From: Mycoplana dimorpha
GTDB taxonomy: Bacteria > Pseudomonadota > Alphaproteobacteria > Rhizobiales > Rhizobiaceae
Length of the DNA: 64,000 nucleotides
NCBI RefSeq assembly: GCF_003046475.1
Contig: NZ_PZZZ01000009.1
Span: 99,297 to 163,296 of the forward strand
Reading direction: 5' to 3'
This document shows, one piece after another, positions 46,039-54,842 of this stretch. How positions within the stretch are numbered: the stretch's first letter is position 1; every line of letters begins with the position of its first letter. A model generated the notes under the pieces. That model saw only the letters and a list, made by a program, of their open reading frames with translations, was not told the origin of the DNA and did no database searches. Position numbers and translations under genes: made by a program.

Positions 46039-47352
46039 ATGTCCGGTCTCTACGCACGCGAAAGCCGGTCCGTCTCGAAAATGGCGCACCTGCGGTTCTT
46101 CCCGCAGGCGATCGTTGGCGGCAATGGCGCGTATGTGACCGGCGACGACGGCCGGCAACTTCTTGATTTCGCCGCGTCTTGGGGTGCGGCGAGCCTCGGT
46201 CACGCCCATCCCGCCGTCCGCGACGCGGTAAACCGTGCACTTTCGGATCAGGCGGGGGCGAGCTACCTCTCCGCCGCAAACGAAGCCTGCGTCCTCCTGG
46301 CCGAAAAGCTGCTGTCGCTCGTGCCGGAGCGCGCCCGCGGCCGCGTCTGGTTCGGCCATTCCGGCTCGGATGCCAACGAGACCGTCGCCCGCATGGTCGT
46401 TACCGCCACCGGCCGGCCGCGCATCATCGCCTTTGACGGCGCCTATCATGGCGGCACGGTCGGCTCCATGGCCGTCTCCGGCCATCCGGCGCAGCAAGGC
46501 ACGCGGGCAAAGGGTCTGACGCTCGTGCCCTATCCGAACAGCTATGTCGCCGGCAGTCCCGAGGCGGCAAAGGACGCAGCCCTCGCCCATCTCGAAAGAC
46601 TTTTCGCAACCGAGGTGCCGCCGGAAGAGGTCGCCGCCTTCTTCATCGAGCCGATCCAGTCGGACGGCGGCATGCTGGTGCCGCCCGAGGGCTTCTTAGA
46701 GGCGGTGGAGGCGCTTTGCCGCCGTCACAGCATCCTCCTCGTCTCGGACGAGGTGAAAGTCGGTCTCGGCCGCAGCGGCCGGTTCAACGCCTTCGAACAT
46801 GCGGGCATCGAACCGGACATCGTCGTCTTCGGCAAGGGCCTGGGCGGCGGCTTGCCGATTTCCGCCGTGGTCGGTCCCGAGCCGATCCTGAACCACGCCG
46901 TCGCCTTCTCCCTGCAGACCGTGCATGGCAACCCGGTCTGCGCCGCCGCGGCGCTCGCCGTTTTGGAGACGATCGAGCGCGACCATCTCATCGAGAATGC
47001 CGAACGAACCGGGCACGCACTGGGGGATGCGCTTCGCGGTCTTGCCGAGCGTCATGCTTTGATCGGCGATGTCCGTGGCCGCGGCCTTGCGCTGGGCGTC
47101 GAGCTCGTGACGGATCGCACCACCCGCGAGCCGGCCGCGCGGCAAACGGCGCTCACCGTCTTCCGCGCCTTTCAGCTCGGCCTCGTGCTCTATTATGTCG
47201 GTGTGCGTTCCAATGTGCTGGAATTCACCCCGCCCCTGACATTGACGCAGGGCCAAGCGCTCGAAGGCGCCGCCATCCTCAATCAGGCACTCGCCGATGT
47301 CGTTGCGGGACGCGTCGACGAAAGCTTATTGGTCAATTTTGCGGGCTGGTAG
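46039..47352 (+). CDS. class III aminotransferase
   Basis: 437 residues, PLP enzyme. WFGHSGSDANETVARMV, AYHGGTVGSMAVSGHPA, LVSDEVKVGLGRSGRFNAFEH and VFGKGLGGGLPIS (PLP Lys) are the class III motifs, as in 4-aminobutyrate, diaminobutyrate or omega-amino-acid aminotransferases. It is the last gene of the plus-strand operon, 13 bp after the cysteine hydrolase, and probably removes the amino group left after amide hydrolysis. Confidence 0.9.
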   Translation: MSGLYARESRSVSKMAHLRFFPQAIVGGNGAYVTGDDGRQLLDFAASWGAASLGHAHPAVRDAVNRALSDQAGASYLSAANEACVLLAEKLLSLVPERARGRVWFGHSGSDANETVARMVVTATGRPRIIAFDGAYHGGTVGSMAVSGHPAQQGTRAKGLTLVPYPNSYVAGSPEAAKDAALAHLERLFATEVPPEEVAAFFIEPIQSDGGMLVPPEGFLEAVEALCRRHSILLVSDEVKVGLGRSGRFNAFEHAGIEPDIVVFGKGLGGGLPISAVVGPEPILNHAVAFSLQTVHGNPVCAAAALAVLETIERDHLIENAERTGHALGDALRGLAERHALIGDVRGRGLALGVELVTDRTTREPAARQTALTVFRAFQLGLVLYYVGVRSNVLEFTPPLTLTQGQALEGAAILNQALADVVAGRVDESLLVNFAGW

Positions 47353-47471
47353 ACTCCCGACGACCCTGAACAGGCTTCAAATCATCTCGCGGACTGCGTT
47401 GAGGAATGAGGCGGCCGAAGCGTAGCATCCCGACTTCCGCTTCGCCGGCCACAATTCTGAGAACTTTCGAC

Positions 47472-48368
47472 CTATTGCCGGCGGGCATAAAGGATACCGC
47501 CAAGAACGATCGCGCCACCAATCACCTGCGTGACGCCGACGACTTCTCCGAGCACCGCCACGCCGAGAAGGGCCGCGACCACGGGCTGCAGGAACAGCGT
47601 GAGCGAGGAGAAGGCCGTCGGCAAATAGGCAAGCGCATAGGTAATCGCCAATTGGCCGCCGGCGTGGCTGATCAGCGCCAGCCCGAGAAGCATGCCCCAG
47701 CCGAAGATCGTGACGGGGAAAAACTGGCTCTCGGTCAGAAACACCACCGGCAACAGGCAGACCGCAGCCGACAGCGTGCTCCAAAGCATGACTCGGACGG
47801 TGTCGAAACGCCCCCGCACCCGGGCGATGCTCAGCATGTAGCCGGCGTAAAACAGGGCCGCAAGAATCGCCAGGGCGTCGCCCGCGCGATTGCCAGCCGA
47901 AAGCCCGCTCACCCCACCCTTCAGGACGACGATACCCGTGATCGCGACAAGGAGGCCGACCAGGAAGGCGCGGCTGATGGATGCGCCAAGGAACAGCCAG
48001 CTTACCGCCGTCACGAAAACAGGCGCAAGATTGGCAAGCAGCGTCGCATTGGCGACCGTCGTCACATGGAGCGAGACATGCCAGGTGATCAGATCGGCGG
48101 CCAGGAAAACGCCCGGAAGCGCAAGCCCCATCACGTCTGCCAACCCCTTGGGCCCGGGCACATGGCGCCTCTCCGTCGCGCGGAAGAACAGAAACAGCGG
48201 TACCAGCGCCAGAGCGACTCGCCAGAATGCGGTCGCCATGGGGCCGATCTCGGAAAGCCGAACGAAGATCGGCGAACCGCCAATGGCGATTCCGCTCGCC
48301 AGCAGCGCGATTAGCGCCAAGCGGTTGTGAGTGGCGGATGCCGTGGCGGCAAGTTCGGTCTGCGACAC
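47472..48368 (-). CDS. DMT superfamily (EamA) transporter
   Basis: 298 residues from a GTG at 48368; no ATG is in a suitable place. About ten helices in two EamA repeats (LIALLASGIAIGGSPIFVRL; GDALAILAALFYAGYMLSIA). It follows doeB by 44 bp on the same strand, so it may be the last gene of the ectoine operon, exporting a by-product. The 119-bp gap to the convergent aminotransferase holds a 7-bp stem around 47417-47443. Confidence 0.85.
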   Translation of the reverse strand: MSQTELAATASATHNRLALIALLASGIAIGGSPIFVRLSEIGPMATAFWRVALALVPLFLFFRATERRHVPGPKGLADVMGLALPGVFLAADLITWHVSLHVTTVANATLLANLAPVFVTAVSWLFLGASISRAFLVGLLVAITGIVVLKGGVSGLSAGNRAGDALAILAALFYAGYMLSIARVRGRFDTVRVMLWSTLSAAVCLLPVVFLTESQFFPVTIFGWGMLLGLALISHAGGQLAITYALAYLPTAFSSLTLFLQPVVAALLGVAVLGEVVGVTQVIGGAIVLGGILYARRQ

Positions 48369-48412
48369 GGCATCGTCCAGTCTGCATGCTGCGGTTCGAT
48401 TGCGGCGATGAG

Positions 48413-49417
48413 CTAAACCGTCATCGCAAAGACTGCAACACAGTCTCCGGCCTTGACGAGGCCGGGGAAGTGCCGGGCGCAGAGGATGCCATCCATCTTT
48501 GCATGGACCTTCGAAGGCGGAGCACCCGTGCGACCGATCGGATAGATGCGTGCTACCACCTGACCCTTGACCACGGTCCCTCCCATGTCCACCAGTGGCT
48601 CGATCAGCCCGCCTTCCTCCGCAAAGGCGAAGCAGTCGCCGCCCGGCATGTCGAGCCACTGTGTCGGGGCGACGTCGGCCTCGCCTTTGAGGATGCCGGC
48701 CCGTCGCAACACGTTGGCGACGCCGCGCTTGGCGATGCCGGCACTTTTGGCCGTCGCCGTGCCGCCGCCGCCGAGTTCGGTGGTGATGAACACCTTGCCC
48801 ATGTCCTCCGCCGCCGTGTCGTACATCCCGACCGCATCGATCTCGAGCATCTTCATCGAGTAGGGTGCGGAGAATGCCTGCACCAGTTCGAAGGAACGCT
48901 GCTCCTGCGCCTTGTCCGACAGGATGTGCGCCGCGCAGAAAGGCAGAAAGTCAAGCGTCTTGCCGCCTGAATGGAAATCCAGGACGATATCGGCGAGCGG
49001 CAGCAGTGCGCGCTGGAAATAGTCGGCGATCTTCTGCGTCACCGTGCCGTCCGGCTTGCCCGGGAAGCTGCGGTTCAGGTTGCCTTTGTCGATCGGCGAC
49101 GTCCGGGTGCCGGCAACGAAGGCCGGATAGTTCATCGCCGGGACAATGATGACCCGCCCGCAAACATCCTCCGCCTTCAAGGTCCGCGCGAGGTCGAACA
49201 GTGCGATCGGCCCCTCATATTCATCGCCATGATTGCCGCCGGTGAGAAGGGCCGTCGGCCCCTCCCCGTTCTTGACGACCGTGATCGGGATCATCACCGA
49301 GCCCCAGGCGGAATCGTCACGGCTATATGGCAGCCGGAGAAAGCCGTGCTGGATGCCCTCGGCGGAAAAATCGACCGTGGGCGTAATCGGCGAGGCGCGC
49401 TGTTCGGGTTCGTTCAT
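48413..49417 (-). CDS. doeB: N-alpha-acetyl-L-2,4-diaminobutyrate deacetylase
   Basis: 334 residues of the succinylglutamate desuccinylase/aspartoacylase family. Zinc ligands are seen in LTGGNHGDEYEG (His, Glu) and IVLDFHSGGKTLDFLPF (His); NLNRSFPGKPDG binds substrate. In the known pathway it removes acetate from N-alpha-acetyl-diaminobutyrate made by DoeA. It starts 7 bp after doeA, and the gene order matches the rhizobial eut/doe locus. Confidence 0.93.
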   Translation of the reverse strand: MNEPEQRASPITPTVDFSAEGIQHGFLRLPYSRDDSAWGSVMIPITVVKNGEGPTALLTGGNHGDEYEGPIALFDLARTLKAEDVCGRVIIVPAMNYPAFVAGTRTSPIDKGNLNRSFPGKPDGTVTQKIADYFQRALLPLADIVLDFHSGGKTLDFLPFCAAHILSDKAQEQRSFELVQAFSAPYSMKMLEIDAVGMYDTAAEDMGKVFITTELGGGGTATAKSAGIAKRGVANVLRRAGILKGEADVAPTQWLDMPGGDCFAFAEEGGLIEPLVDMGGTVVKGQVVARIYPIGRTGAPPSKVHAKMDGILCARHFPGLVKAGDCVAVFAMTV

Positions 49418-49424
49418 GGCCGGC

Positions 49425-50606
49425 TCAATCCTTGACGAACAGCTTGCGCGGCACGTTGGCGAGGCATTCGACGCCGGTGTCGGTGATCAGGATGCTCTCG
49501 GTGATCTCCAGGCCCATCGTTTCCAGCCAGAGACCCGTCATGAAATGGAAGGTCATGCCCGGTTTCAGCTCGGTGCGGTCGCCGGGGCGCAGGCTCATGG
49601 TGCGTTCGCCCCAGTCCGGCGGATAGGAGATACCGATGCCGTAGCCGGTGCGGTTGTCCTTGACGATGCCGTACTTCCTGAGCACCGCAAAGAAGCCGTT
49701 GGCGATGTCCTCGCAGGTGTTCCCCGGCTTCGCGGCGGCGAGGCCCGCCTCCATGCCCTCCAGCGTCGCCTTCTCGGCATCGAGGAATTCCTGCGTCGGC
49801 TTGCCGAGGAAGACGGTGCGCGACAGCGGGCAATGGTAGCGGTTATAGGCGCCCGCGATCTCGAAGAAGGTCCCTTCGCCTCGCTTCATCGGCCTGTCGT
49901 CCCAGGTCAGATGCGGAGCGGAGGCATCGACTCCCGAAGGCAGCAGCGGCACGATCGCCGGGTAGTCGCCGCCGATGCCGTCGACGCCGCGCGTACCGGC
50001 ATCGTAGATCTCTGCCACCAGGTCGCACTTGCGCATTCCAACCTCGATCTTGTCGAAAATGCGCTGGTGCATGCCCTCGACGATGCGGGCGGCATTGCGC
50101 ATGTACTTGATCTCGGTCTCGCTCTTCACGGCACGCTGCCAGTTGACGAGCGCCGTCGCATCGACGAAGCGGGCATTGGGCAGATGCTTGAGCAGGCTCG
50201 CGAAGGCGGCGGCAGAGAACCAGTAGTTGTCCATCTCGACGCCGATCGTAAGCTTGTCGAAACCGCGCTCGACCAGCCTGGCCGCGAGATAATCCATTGG
50301 ATGGCGCTCGGCCGACTGCACGTAGTGATCGGGGTAGCCGATGATGTTCTGATGCTTGAGGTAGGCTGTCAGCTTGGCGCCATTGGCATCCTGGCCCCGG
50401 CCGTACCAGATCGGCTCCCCGGTCGGCGGCACGATGACGGCCTGATGCACGTAGAATGACCAGCCGTCATAGCCTGTCAGCCACGCCATGTTCGACGGAT
50501 CGCTGACGATCAGAAGATCGACGCCCTTCTCCTCCATGGCCTTGCGCGTCTTTGCCAGGCGCGTCTCATATTCCCCCAGCGAAAACTTGAGGTTCGGTTG
50601 GGTCAT
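49425..50606 (-). CDS. doeA: ectoine hydrolase (M24 peptidase-like fold)
   Basis: 393 residues from the ATG at 50606. It opens the ectoine ring to N-acetyl-diaminobutyrate. WLTGYDGWSFYVHQAVIVPP, GRGQDANGAKLTAYL, FFEIAGAYNRYHCPLSRTVF and GYGIGISYPPDWGERTMSLR are typical of DoeA/EutD and differ from metal-dependent aminopeptidases, which share the pita-bread fold. Neighbours eutABC and doeB support the call. Confidence 0.94.
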   Translation of the reverse strand: MTQPNLKFSLGEYETRLAKTRKAMEEKGVDLLIVSDPSNMAWLTGYDGWSFYVHQAVIVPPTGEPIWYGRGQDANGAKLTAYLKHQNIIGYPDHYVQSAERHPMDYLAARLVERGFDKLTIGVEMDNYWFSAAAFASLLKHLPNARFVDATALVNWQRAVKSETEIKYMRNAARIVEGMHQRIFDKIEVGMRKCDLVAEIYDAGTRGVDGIGGDYPAIVPLLPSGVDASAPHLTWDDRPMKRGEGTFFEIAGAYNRYHCPLSRTVFLGKPTQEFLDAEKATLEGMEAGLAAAKPGNTCEDIANGFFAVLRKYGIVKDNRTGYGIGISYPPDWGERTMSLRPGDRTELKPGMTFHFMTGLWLETMGLEITESILITDTGVECLANVPRKLFVKD

Positions 50607-50638
50607 GTCTCTCCCTCGTTCTCCGGACTTTGCCGGTC

Positions 50639-51631
50639 TCAACTCTCAAATGGCGCGCCCGCGCCAGCCGATCCGGCACGTGCGAAAGCGAGCGTTGCGA
50701 TTGCCGTGTCCTGAATGCCCGTGCCCGTCAGGTCGGCGATGATGATCTGGTTTTCGTCGCTGCGACCTTGCTCCAGCCCGGCAACGATCCGGCCGAGTTC
50801 GGCGAAGGCGGCGTCAGGGGGCACCAGGCCCGCCTTGATGGCGTGATGCAGTTCACCGAGGCGACGGGTCTGGCTGAGGCTGTCGGCGACATAGAGGTCG
50901 GCCTTGGCGATCACCGCCGGCTCGATCTCGTTCTTGTGCGCGGCATCGGAGCCCATGGCGGTGACGTGCTGCCCCGGCTCCAGCCACGCGGCTTTCAGGA
51001 TCGGTGTCTCCGATGGCGTCGTGGTCACGACGATATCGGCGCCGGCAACGGCAACCTGCGGATCTGCGGTCGCAACGACGGGTATGCCCAGCGCCACTGT
51101 GAGGTCGGCTGCGACCTTCTTCGCCTTCGCCGCATCGCGCGCCCAGATCCGCGCCTCGCGGATGGGCCGCACCAGCCTCAGCGCCTGTAATTGCTGGCGC
51201 GCCTGCATGCCCGCGCCGAAGATCGCGGCAACGCGCGAATCCTGCCTGGAGAGATGTTTCGCGGCGACGGCGCCAGCGGCGGCCGTCCGTACGTCCGTCA
51301 GGTATCCGTTGTCGAGCAGCAGCGCCTGGACGAGGCCGGTCTTTGCCGACAGAAGAACCATCATGCCGTTGGTGCTCGGCAGGCCAATGTCCGGATTGCC
51401 GAAGAAGCCGGGGCTGATCTTGATGGCGAAGCCGTCCAGACCGGGGACATAGGCGGTCTTCACGTCGACTTCCCCCCGGTGCTCGGGAATGTCCAGCCGC
51501 AGGATCGGCGGCATGGCGACGGCCTTGGTGGCGAGCGCCCGGAAGGCATCCTCCACGCATGCAACGGCCTCGGCGTCCAGCGCCACGACCGACCTCAGGT
51601 CGGCCTCTGTCAGAATGATCATCCGGCTCAT
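50639..51631 (-). CDS. eutC: ornithine cyclodeaminase-family protein EutC
   Basis: 330 residues. VKTAYVPGLDGFAIKISPGF, LLDNGYLTDVRTAAAGAVAAKH (in parts) and VAAIFGAGMQARQQLQAL (NAD-binding) define the ornithine cyclodeaminase/mu-crystallin family. With EutA and EutB it is thought to convert 5-hydroxyectoine to ectoine. The start overlaps eutB by four bases (ATGA). Confidence 0.92.
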   Translation of the reverse strand: MSRMIILTEADLRSVVALDAEAVACVEDAFRALATKAVAMPPILRLDIPEHRGEVDVKTAYVPGLDGFAIKISPGFFGNPDIGLPSTNGMMVLLSAKTGLVQALLLDNGYLTDVRTAAAGAVAAKHLSRQDSRVAAIFGAGMQARQQLQALRLVRPIREARIWARDAAKAKKVAADLTVALGIPVVATADPQVAVAGADIVVTTTPSETPILKAAWLEPGQHVTAMGSDAAHKNEIEPAVIAKADLYVADSLSQTRRLGELHHAIKAGLVPPDAAFAELGRIVAGLEQGRSDENQIIIADLTGTGIQDTAIATLAFARAGSAGAGAPFES

Positions 51632-52632
51632 GCCGCCACCTCTCCCTGAACAGACGTTGCACCGTTGATGACCCGGCGGTGCAGGGTCATGTCGACATTG
51701 CGACCGGACAGGATGGCGACGATCGGCCCGGAAGACCGGACCCGTGCGGCCAGCAGCGCGGCGATACCGACAGCGCCGGCTCCTTCGACGATCTCGCGCT
51801 CGGCACCATAGGCATGCCGCATACCCGCGGCGATCTCCTCCTCGGAAAGCAGCAGCACATCGTCGAGAAGGTGGCGGCACATGGAAAAGGTGAGCGCATT
51901 GTCGAGCCCGATGCCGCCGCCGAGCGAATCCGCCAGGCTCGGCAGTTCCTCCACGCTGACCGGATGTCCGGCGTCGAGGCTTACCTTCATCGCGGCACCG
52001 CGTTCCATGGTGAGCCCGATCACCCTTGTCCTCGGGTTCAAGCTCTTGACGGCCGCTGCCACGCCGGCCGCAAGGCCGCCGCCGGAAAGCGGCACGAGCA
52101 CGGTCGCGACGTCCGGCAGTTGCGCCACGAGCTCAAGTCCGAGCGTCCCCTGCCCGGCAATGACCGCGGCATCGTCGAAGGGCGGCACCATGACCATGCC
52201 CTTCTCGGCCACCAGCCGGCCGACCTCCTCCTGCGCCTCGTCCTGCGAGTTGCCGACGATGCGGACCTCGGCGCCGAGCCGGCGGATCTCCGCGACCTTG
52301 TTTTCCGGCACCAACCGCGACATGCAGACGGTCGCGACCGCGCCTTCCGCCTTTGCCGCATGCGCAAGTGCCCGGCCATGATTGCCGGTGGAGGCGGCGA
52401 CGACGCCGCGGGCACGTTCAGCCGACGTCAGCGACAGGACCGCGTTGGTCGCCCCACGCAGCTTGAAGCTGCCGGTCGTCTGGTGGTGTTCGAGCTTGAG
52501 GTAAACGGGAACGCCCGCCATCTCCTGAAGCGAGGCGGATGGCACCAACGGCGTGTTCAGGATCCGCCCGGCGATACGGGCGGAGGCGGCGCGGATATCA
52601 TCGATCGAAACGGAGGCCGGTTGCGCGCACAT
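51628..52632 (-). CDS. eutB: threonine dehydratase-like PLP enzyme EutB
   Basis: 334 residues, fold type II PLP enzyme. The PLP lysine is in TTGSFKLRGATNA and the phosphate loop is VPLSGGGLAAGVA. The family contains threonine/serine dehydratases, fitting elimination of the hydroxyl group of a hydroxyectoine-derived intermediate. It lies between eutA (4 bp) and eutC. Confidence 0.92.
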   Translation of the reverse strand: MCAQPASVSIDDIRAASARIAGRILNTPLVPSASLQEMAGVPVYLKLEHHQTTGSFKLRGATNAVLSLTSAERARGVVAASTGNHGRALAHAAKAEGAVATVCMSRLVPENKVAEIRRLGAEVRIVGNSQDEAQEEVGRLVAEKGMVMVPPFDDAAVIAGQGTLGLELVAQLPDVATVLVPLSGGGLAAGVAAAVKSLNPRTRVIGLTMERGAAMKVSLDAGHPVSVEELPSLADSLGGGIGLDNALTFSMCRHLLDDVLLLSEEEIAAGMRHAYGAEREIVEGAGAVGIAALLAARVRSSGPIVAILSGRNVDMTLHRRVINGATSVQGEVAA

Positions 52633-52636
52633 ACGA

Positions 52637-53419
52637 TCAACCTTCCGGGTAGGGCTTGGTCATGAGAATGCCAAGCTCGGGGCGCGACACCGCGTCGGCG
52701 CAAAGACGCAGGCATGCCCAGGCAGTCGCGAGATTGCTGCTGACCACCGGCTTTCCGAGCGCCGCCTCGATATGCGAAGCGACCTCTGCCGCGCGGACGG
52801 CCGTGCAGGAAATGAACAGCGCGTCCGACTCCGGCGCCATGGCCTCCGCCGCAAATGCGGCGATCTCGTCGTGCGAGATCCGCGCCATCTCCCGGTCGTC
52901 GGTCAGCCCGAGGCAGGTGAAGCGGTCGATCTGGAAGCCGAGATCGGCGAAATAGCGCGCCATCGGCCGGCTGGTCTCGACGGTATACGGCGTCAGCACC
53001 GAGATTCGTTTCGCGCCGACGGCCTGCAAACCCCGCACGGCCGCAGCGGTCGGCGTGACGACGGGAACGCCCGGCTTTGCCGCCTGGACGGCCACCTCGA
53101 TCTGTTGGTCGCCGATGACGACAGAGGCCGAAGTGCAGGAATACATCACCACATCGAGCGGCTCGTCCGGCAGGATCAGCGCCGCAGCCGCCGTCAGCTG
53201 CGGCTGCATCTTCATCAGGTTCTCGGGCGTGACCGGGTTGGCATAGGGAATGCGTGTGACGTAGACGCCAATACGCTCGCTTGCCACCATGCGCTGGAAA
53301 TCGACCTCGGTCGTGTGGTCCGTCGCCAGGATGATCAGGCCGACCCGTTTTGCCAGTGGGCGTTCGTCGAGGCGTGGTGCGCGGCTTGCCGTGCCGATCC
53401 GGATATCGGTCGTGATCAT
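52637..53419 (-). CDS. eutA: Asp/Glu racemase-superfamily protein EutA
   Basis: 260 residues of the arylmalonate decarboxylase/maleate isomerase branch. Two active-site cysteines are visible (VMYSCTSASVV and LFISCTAVRA), and TPYTVETSRPMARYF is typical. An isomerase/racemase role in hydroxyectoine use is the current proposal for the family. Its start overlaps the ehuD stop by four bases. Confidence 0.91.
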   Translation of the reverse strand: MITTDIRIGTASRAPRLDERPLAKRVGLIILATDHTTEVDFQRMVASERIGVYVTRIPYANPVTPENLMKMQPQLTAAAALILPDEPLDVVMYSCTSASVVIGDQQIEVAVQAAKPGVPVVTPTAAAVRGLQAVGAKRISVLTPYTVETSRPMARYFADLGFQIDRFTCLGLTDDREMARISHDEIAAFAAEAMAPESDALFISCTAVRAAEVASHIEAALGKPVVSSNLATAWACLRLCADAVSRPELGILMTKPYPEG

Positions 53420-54078
53420 CTTTCATCCACCTTGGCATAACGCTCTTCCAGGAAACGCAGTGCCACCACCGAGATCAGGCTGATGACCAGGAAGAACACG
53501 CCGACCAGAGTCATCGGCTCGATATAGCGGTAGCTGCTGTTGGCGACGCTCTTTGCCTGGTTCATCAGTTCCAGCACCGTGATGGCCGACAGCAACGGCG
53601 TCTCCTTGAACATGGCGATGAAATAGTTGGCGAGCGCCGGGATCATCGGCGGGATGGCCTGCGGCAGCACCACATGGATCCACGCCTGCCGTATGGTGAG
53701 ATTGGTGGCCCGTGCCGCTTCCCACTGGCCGCGCGGCACATTGTCGATGCCGGCACGGTAGACCTCGGCCGCATAGGTGCCGTAATGGATGCCAAGGCCG
53801 ATCACGCCGGCGACCAGCGGCGACAGCCGGATGCCGATGTCGGGCAGCACGTAGAAAATGAAATAGAGCTGCACCAGAAGCGGTGTGCCGCGAATGAAAT
53901 CGGCAAAGAAACCGACCGGGCGCGAAATCACAGGGTTTGGCGAGCGCCTTGCAATCGCCAGGAGCAGGCCTACGACGGCAGCGACGATCGCGCCGAGTAC
54001 GGTGGCAAGGATCGTGATCTTCAACCCTTCGAGAAGGGTCGGCATGATCTCCTGGACGAATGCCCAATCCCACTCCAC
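53416..54078 (-). CDS. ehuD: ectoine/hydroxyectoine ABC permease EhuD
   Basis: 220 residues of the His/Glu/Gln polar amino-acid permease class; TILATVLGAIVAAVVGLLLA, EVYRAGIDNVPRGQWEAARA and the EAA-type loop are typical. It starts 2 bp after ehuC and pairs with it. Confidence 0.93.
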   Translation of the reverse strand: MEWDWAFVQEIMPTLLEGLKITILATVLGAIVAAVVGLLLAIARRSPNPVISRPVGFFADFIRGTPLLVQLYFIFYVLPDIGIRLSPLVAGVIGLGIHYGTYAAEVYRAGIDNVPRGQWEAARATNLTIRQAWIHVVLPQAIPPMIPALANYFIAMFKETPLLSAITVLELMNQAKSVANSSYRYIEPMTLVGVFFLVISLISVVALRFLEERYAKVDER

Positions 54079-54080
54079 GA

Positions 54081-54740
54081 TCAGGCCCTCACGCCGTCTA
54101 GACCGCGTCTCGCCCGGCGCTCCAACCAGCGCACGCCCGTCGAAATGGCCAAGGCCATGACGAAGTAAAGGACGAGGATCGTTGCAAACGGGATCAGCGT
54201 GCTGCCCGTCTGCGCCCGTACCACCTGCGCTTGGAAGGTCATGTCGGTCAGCGAGATCAGGGAAACGACGGCGGTGCCCTTCAGAAGCTCGATTGCATTG
54301 TTGCCGAACGTCGGCAGCATCAACGGCAGCGCCTGCGGCAGGATCACATGCCTCATGCGCTGAAAGCGACCGAGATTGAGCGCGACGCAGGCTTCGTGCT
54401 GCTCACGGCCGATGGCCTGGACAGCGCCCCGCACGACTTCCGCACCATAGGCGCCGACATTCAGCCCCAGCGCCAGAACGCCTGCCTGCAATGGCGTCAG
54501 CGTGATGCCGGCGAAAGGCAGGACGAAATAGACCCAGAACAGCTGGACGAAAATCGAGGTCCCTCGAAAGAATTCGATATAGACCGTGGCCAGCGCGCGG
54601 ACCGCAGCGAAGCGCGACAGACGGCCGAGCCCCGCGACAAAGGCCATGACCAGCGCCAGCGCCGACCCCATGAGCGTCAGTTCGATCGTCACCAGCGCGC
54701 CTTGCAAGATCAGCCCAATGTAGCCGGACCAGTCGATCAT
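54081..54740 (-). CDS. ehuC: ectoine/hydroxyectoine ABC permease EhuC
   Basis: 219 residues of the same class as EhuD; FFRGTSIFVQLFWVYFVLPF and EVVRGAVQAIGREQHEACVA mark the family. It is separated from ehuB by 102 bp containing a hairpin. Confidence 0.93.
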   Translation of the reverse strand: MIDWSGYIGLILQGALVTIELTLMGSALALVMAFVAGLGRLSRFAAVRALATVYIEFFRGTSIFVQLFWVYFVLPFAGITLTPLQAGVLALGLNVGAYGAEVVRGAVQAIGREQHEACVALNLGRFQRMRHVILPQALPLMLPTFGNNAIELLKGTAVVSLISLTDMTFQAQVVRAQTGSTLIPFATILVLYFVMALAISTGVRWLERRARRGLDGVRA

Positions 54741-54808
54741 CGTGCTTTCTCTGTCATTGCCGTTTCAATTGCGGTTCGGGCGGTGCAGCTTCCTGCCGCC
54801 GAGCGTAA

Positions 54809-54836
54809 CGGGGAGAGAAGCGAACCCCTCTCCCCG
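54809..54836 (-). repeat. intercistronic hairpin after ehuB
   Basis: A perfect 9-bp stem, CGGGGAGAG (54809-54817) with CTCTCCCCG (54828-54836), 10-nt loop, lies 7 bp past the ehuB stop and before ehuC. It is placed to stabilise the ehuAB part of the transcript. Confidence 0.55.
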
Positions 54837-54842
54837 CCGACG

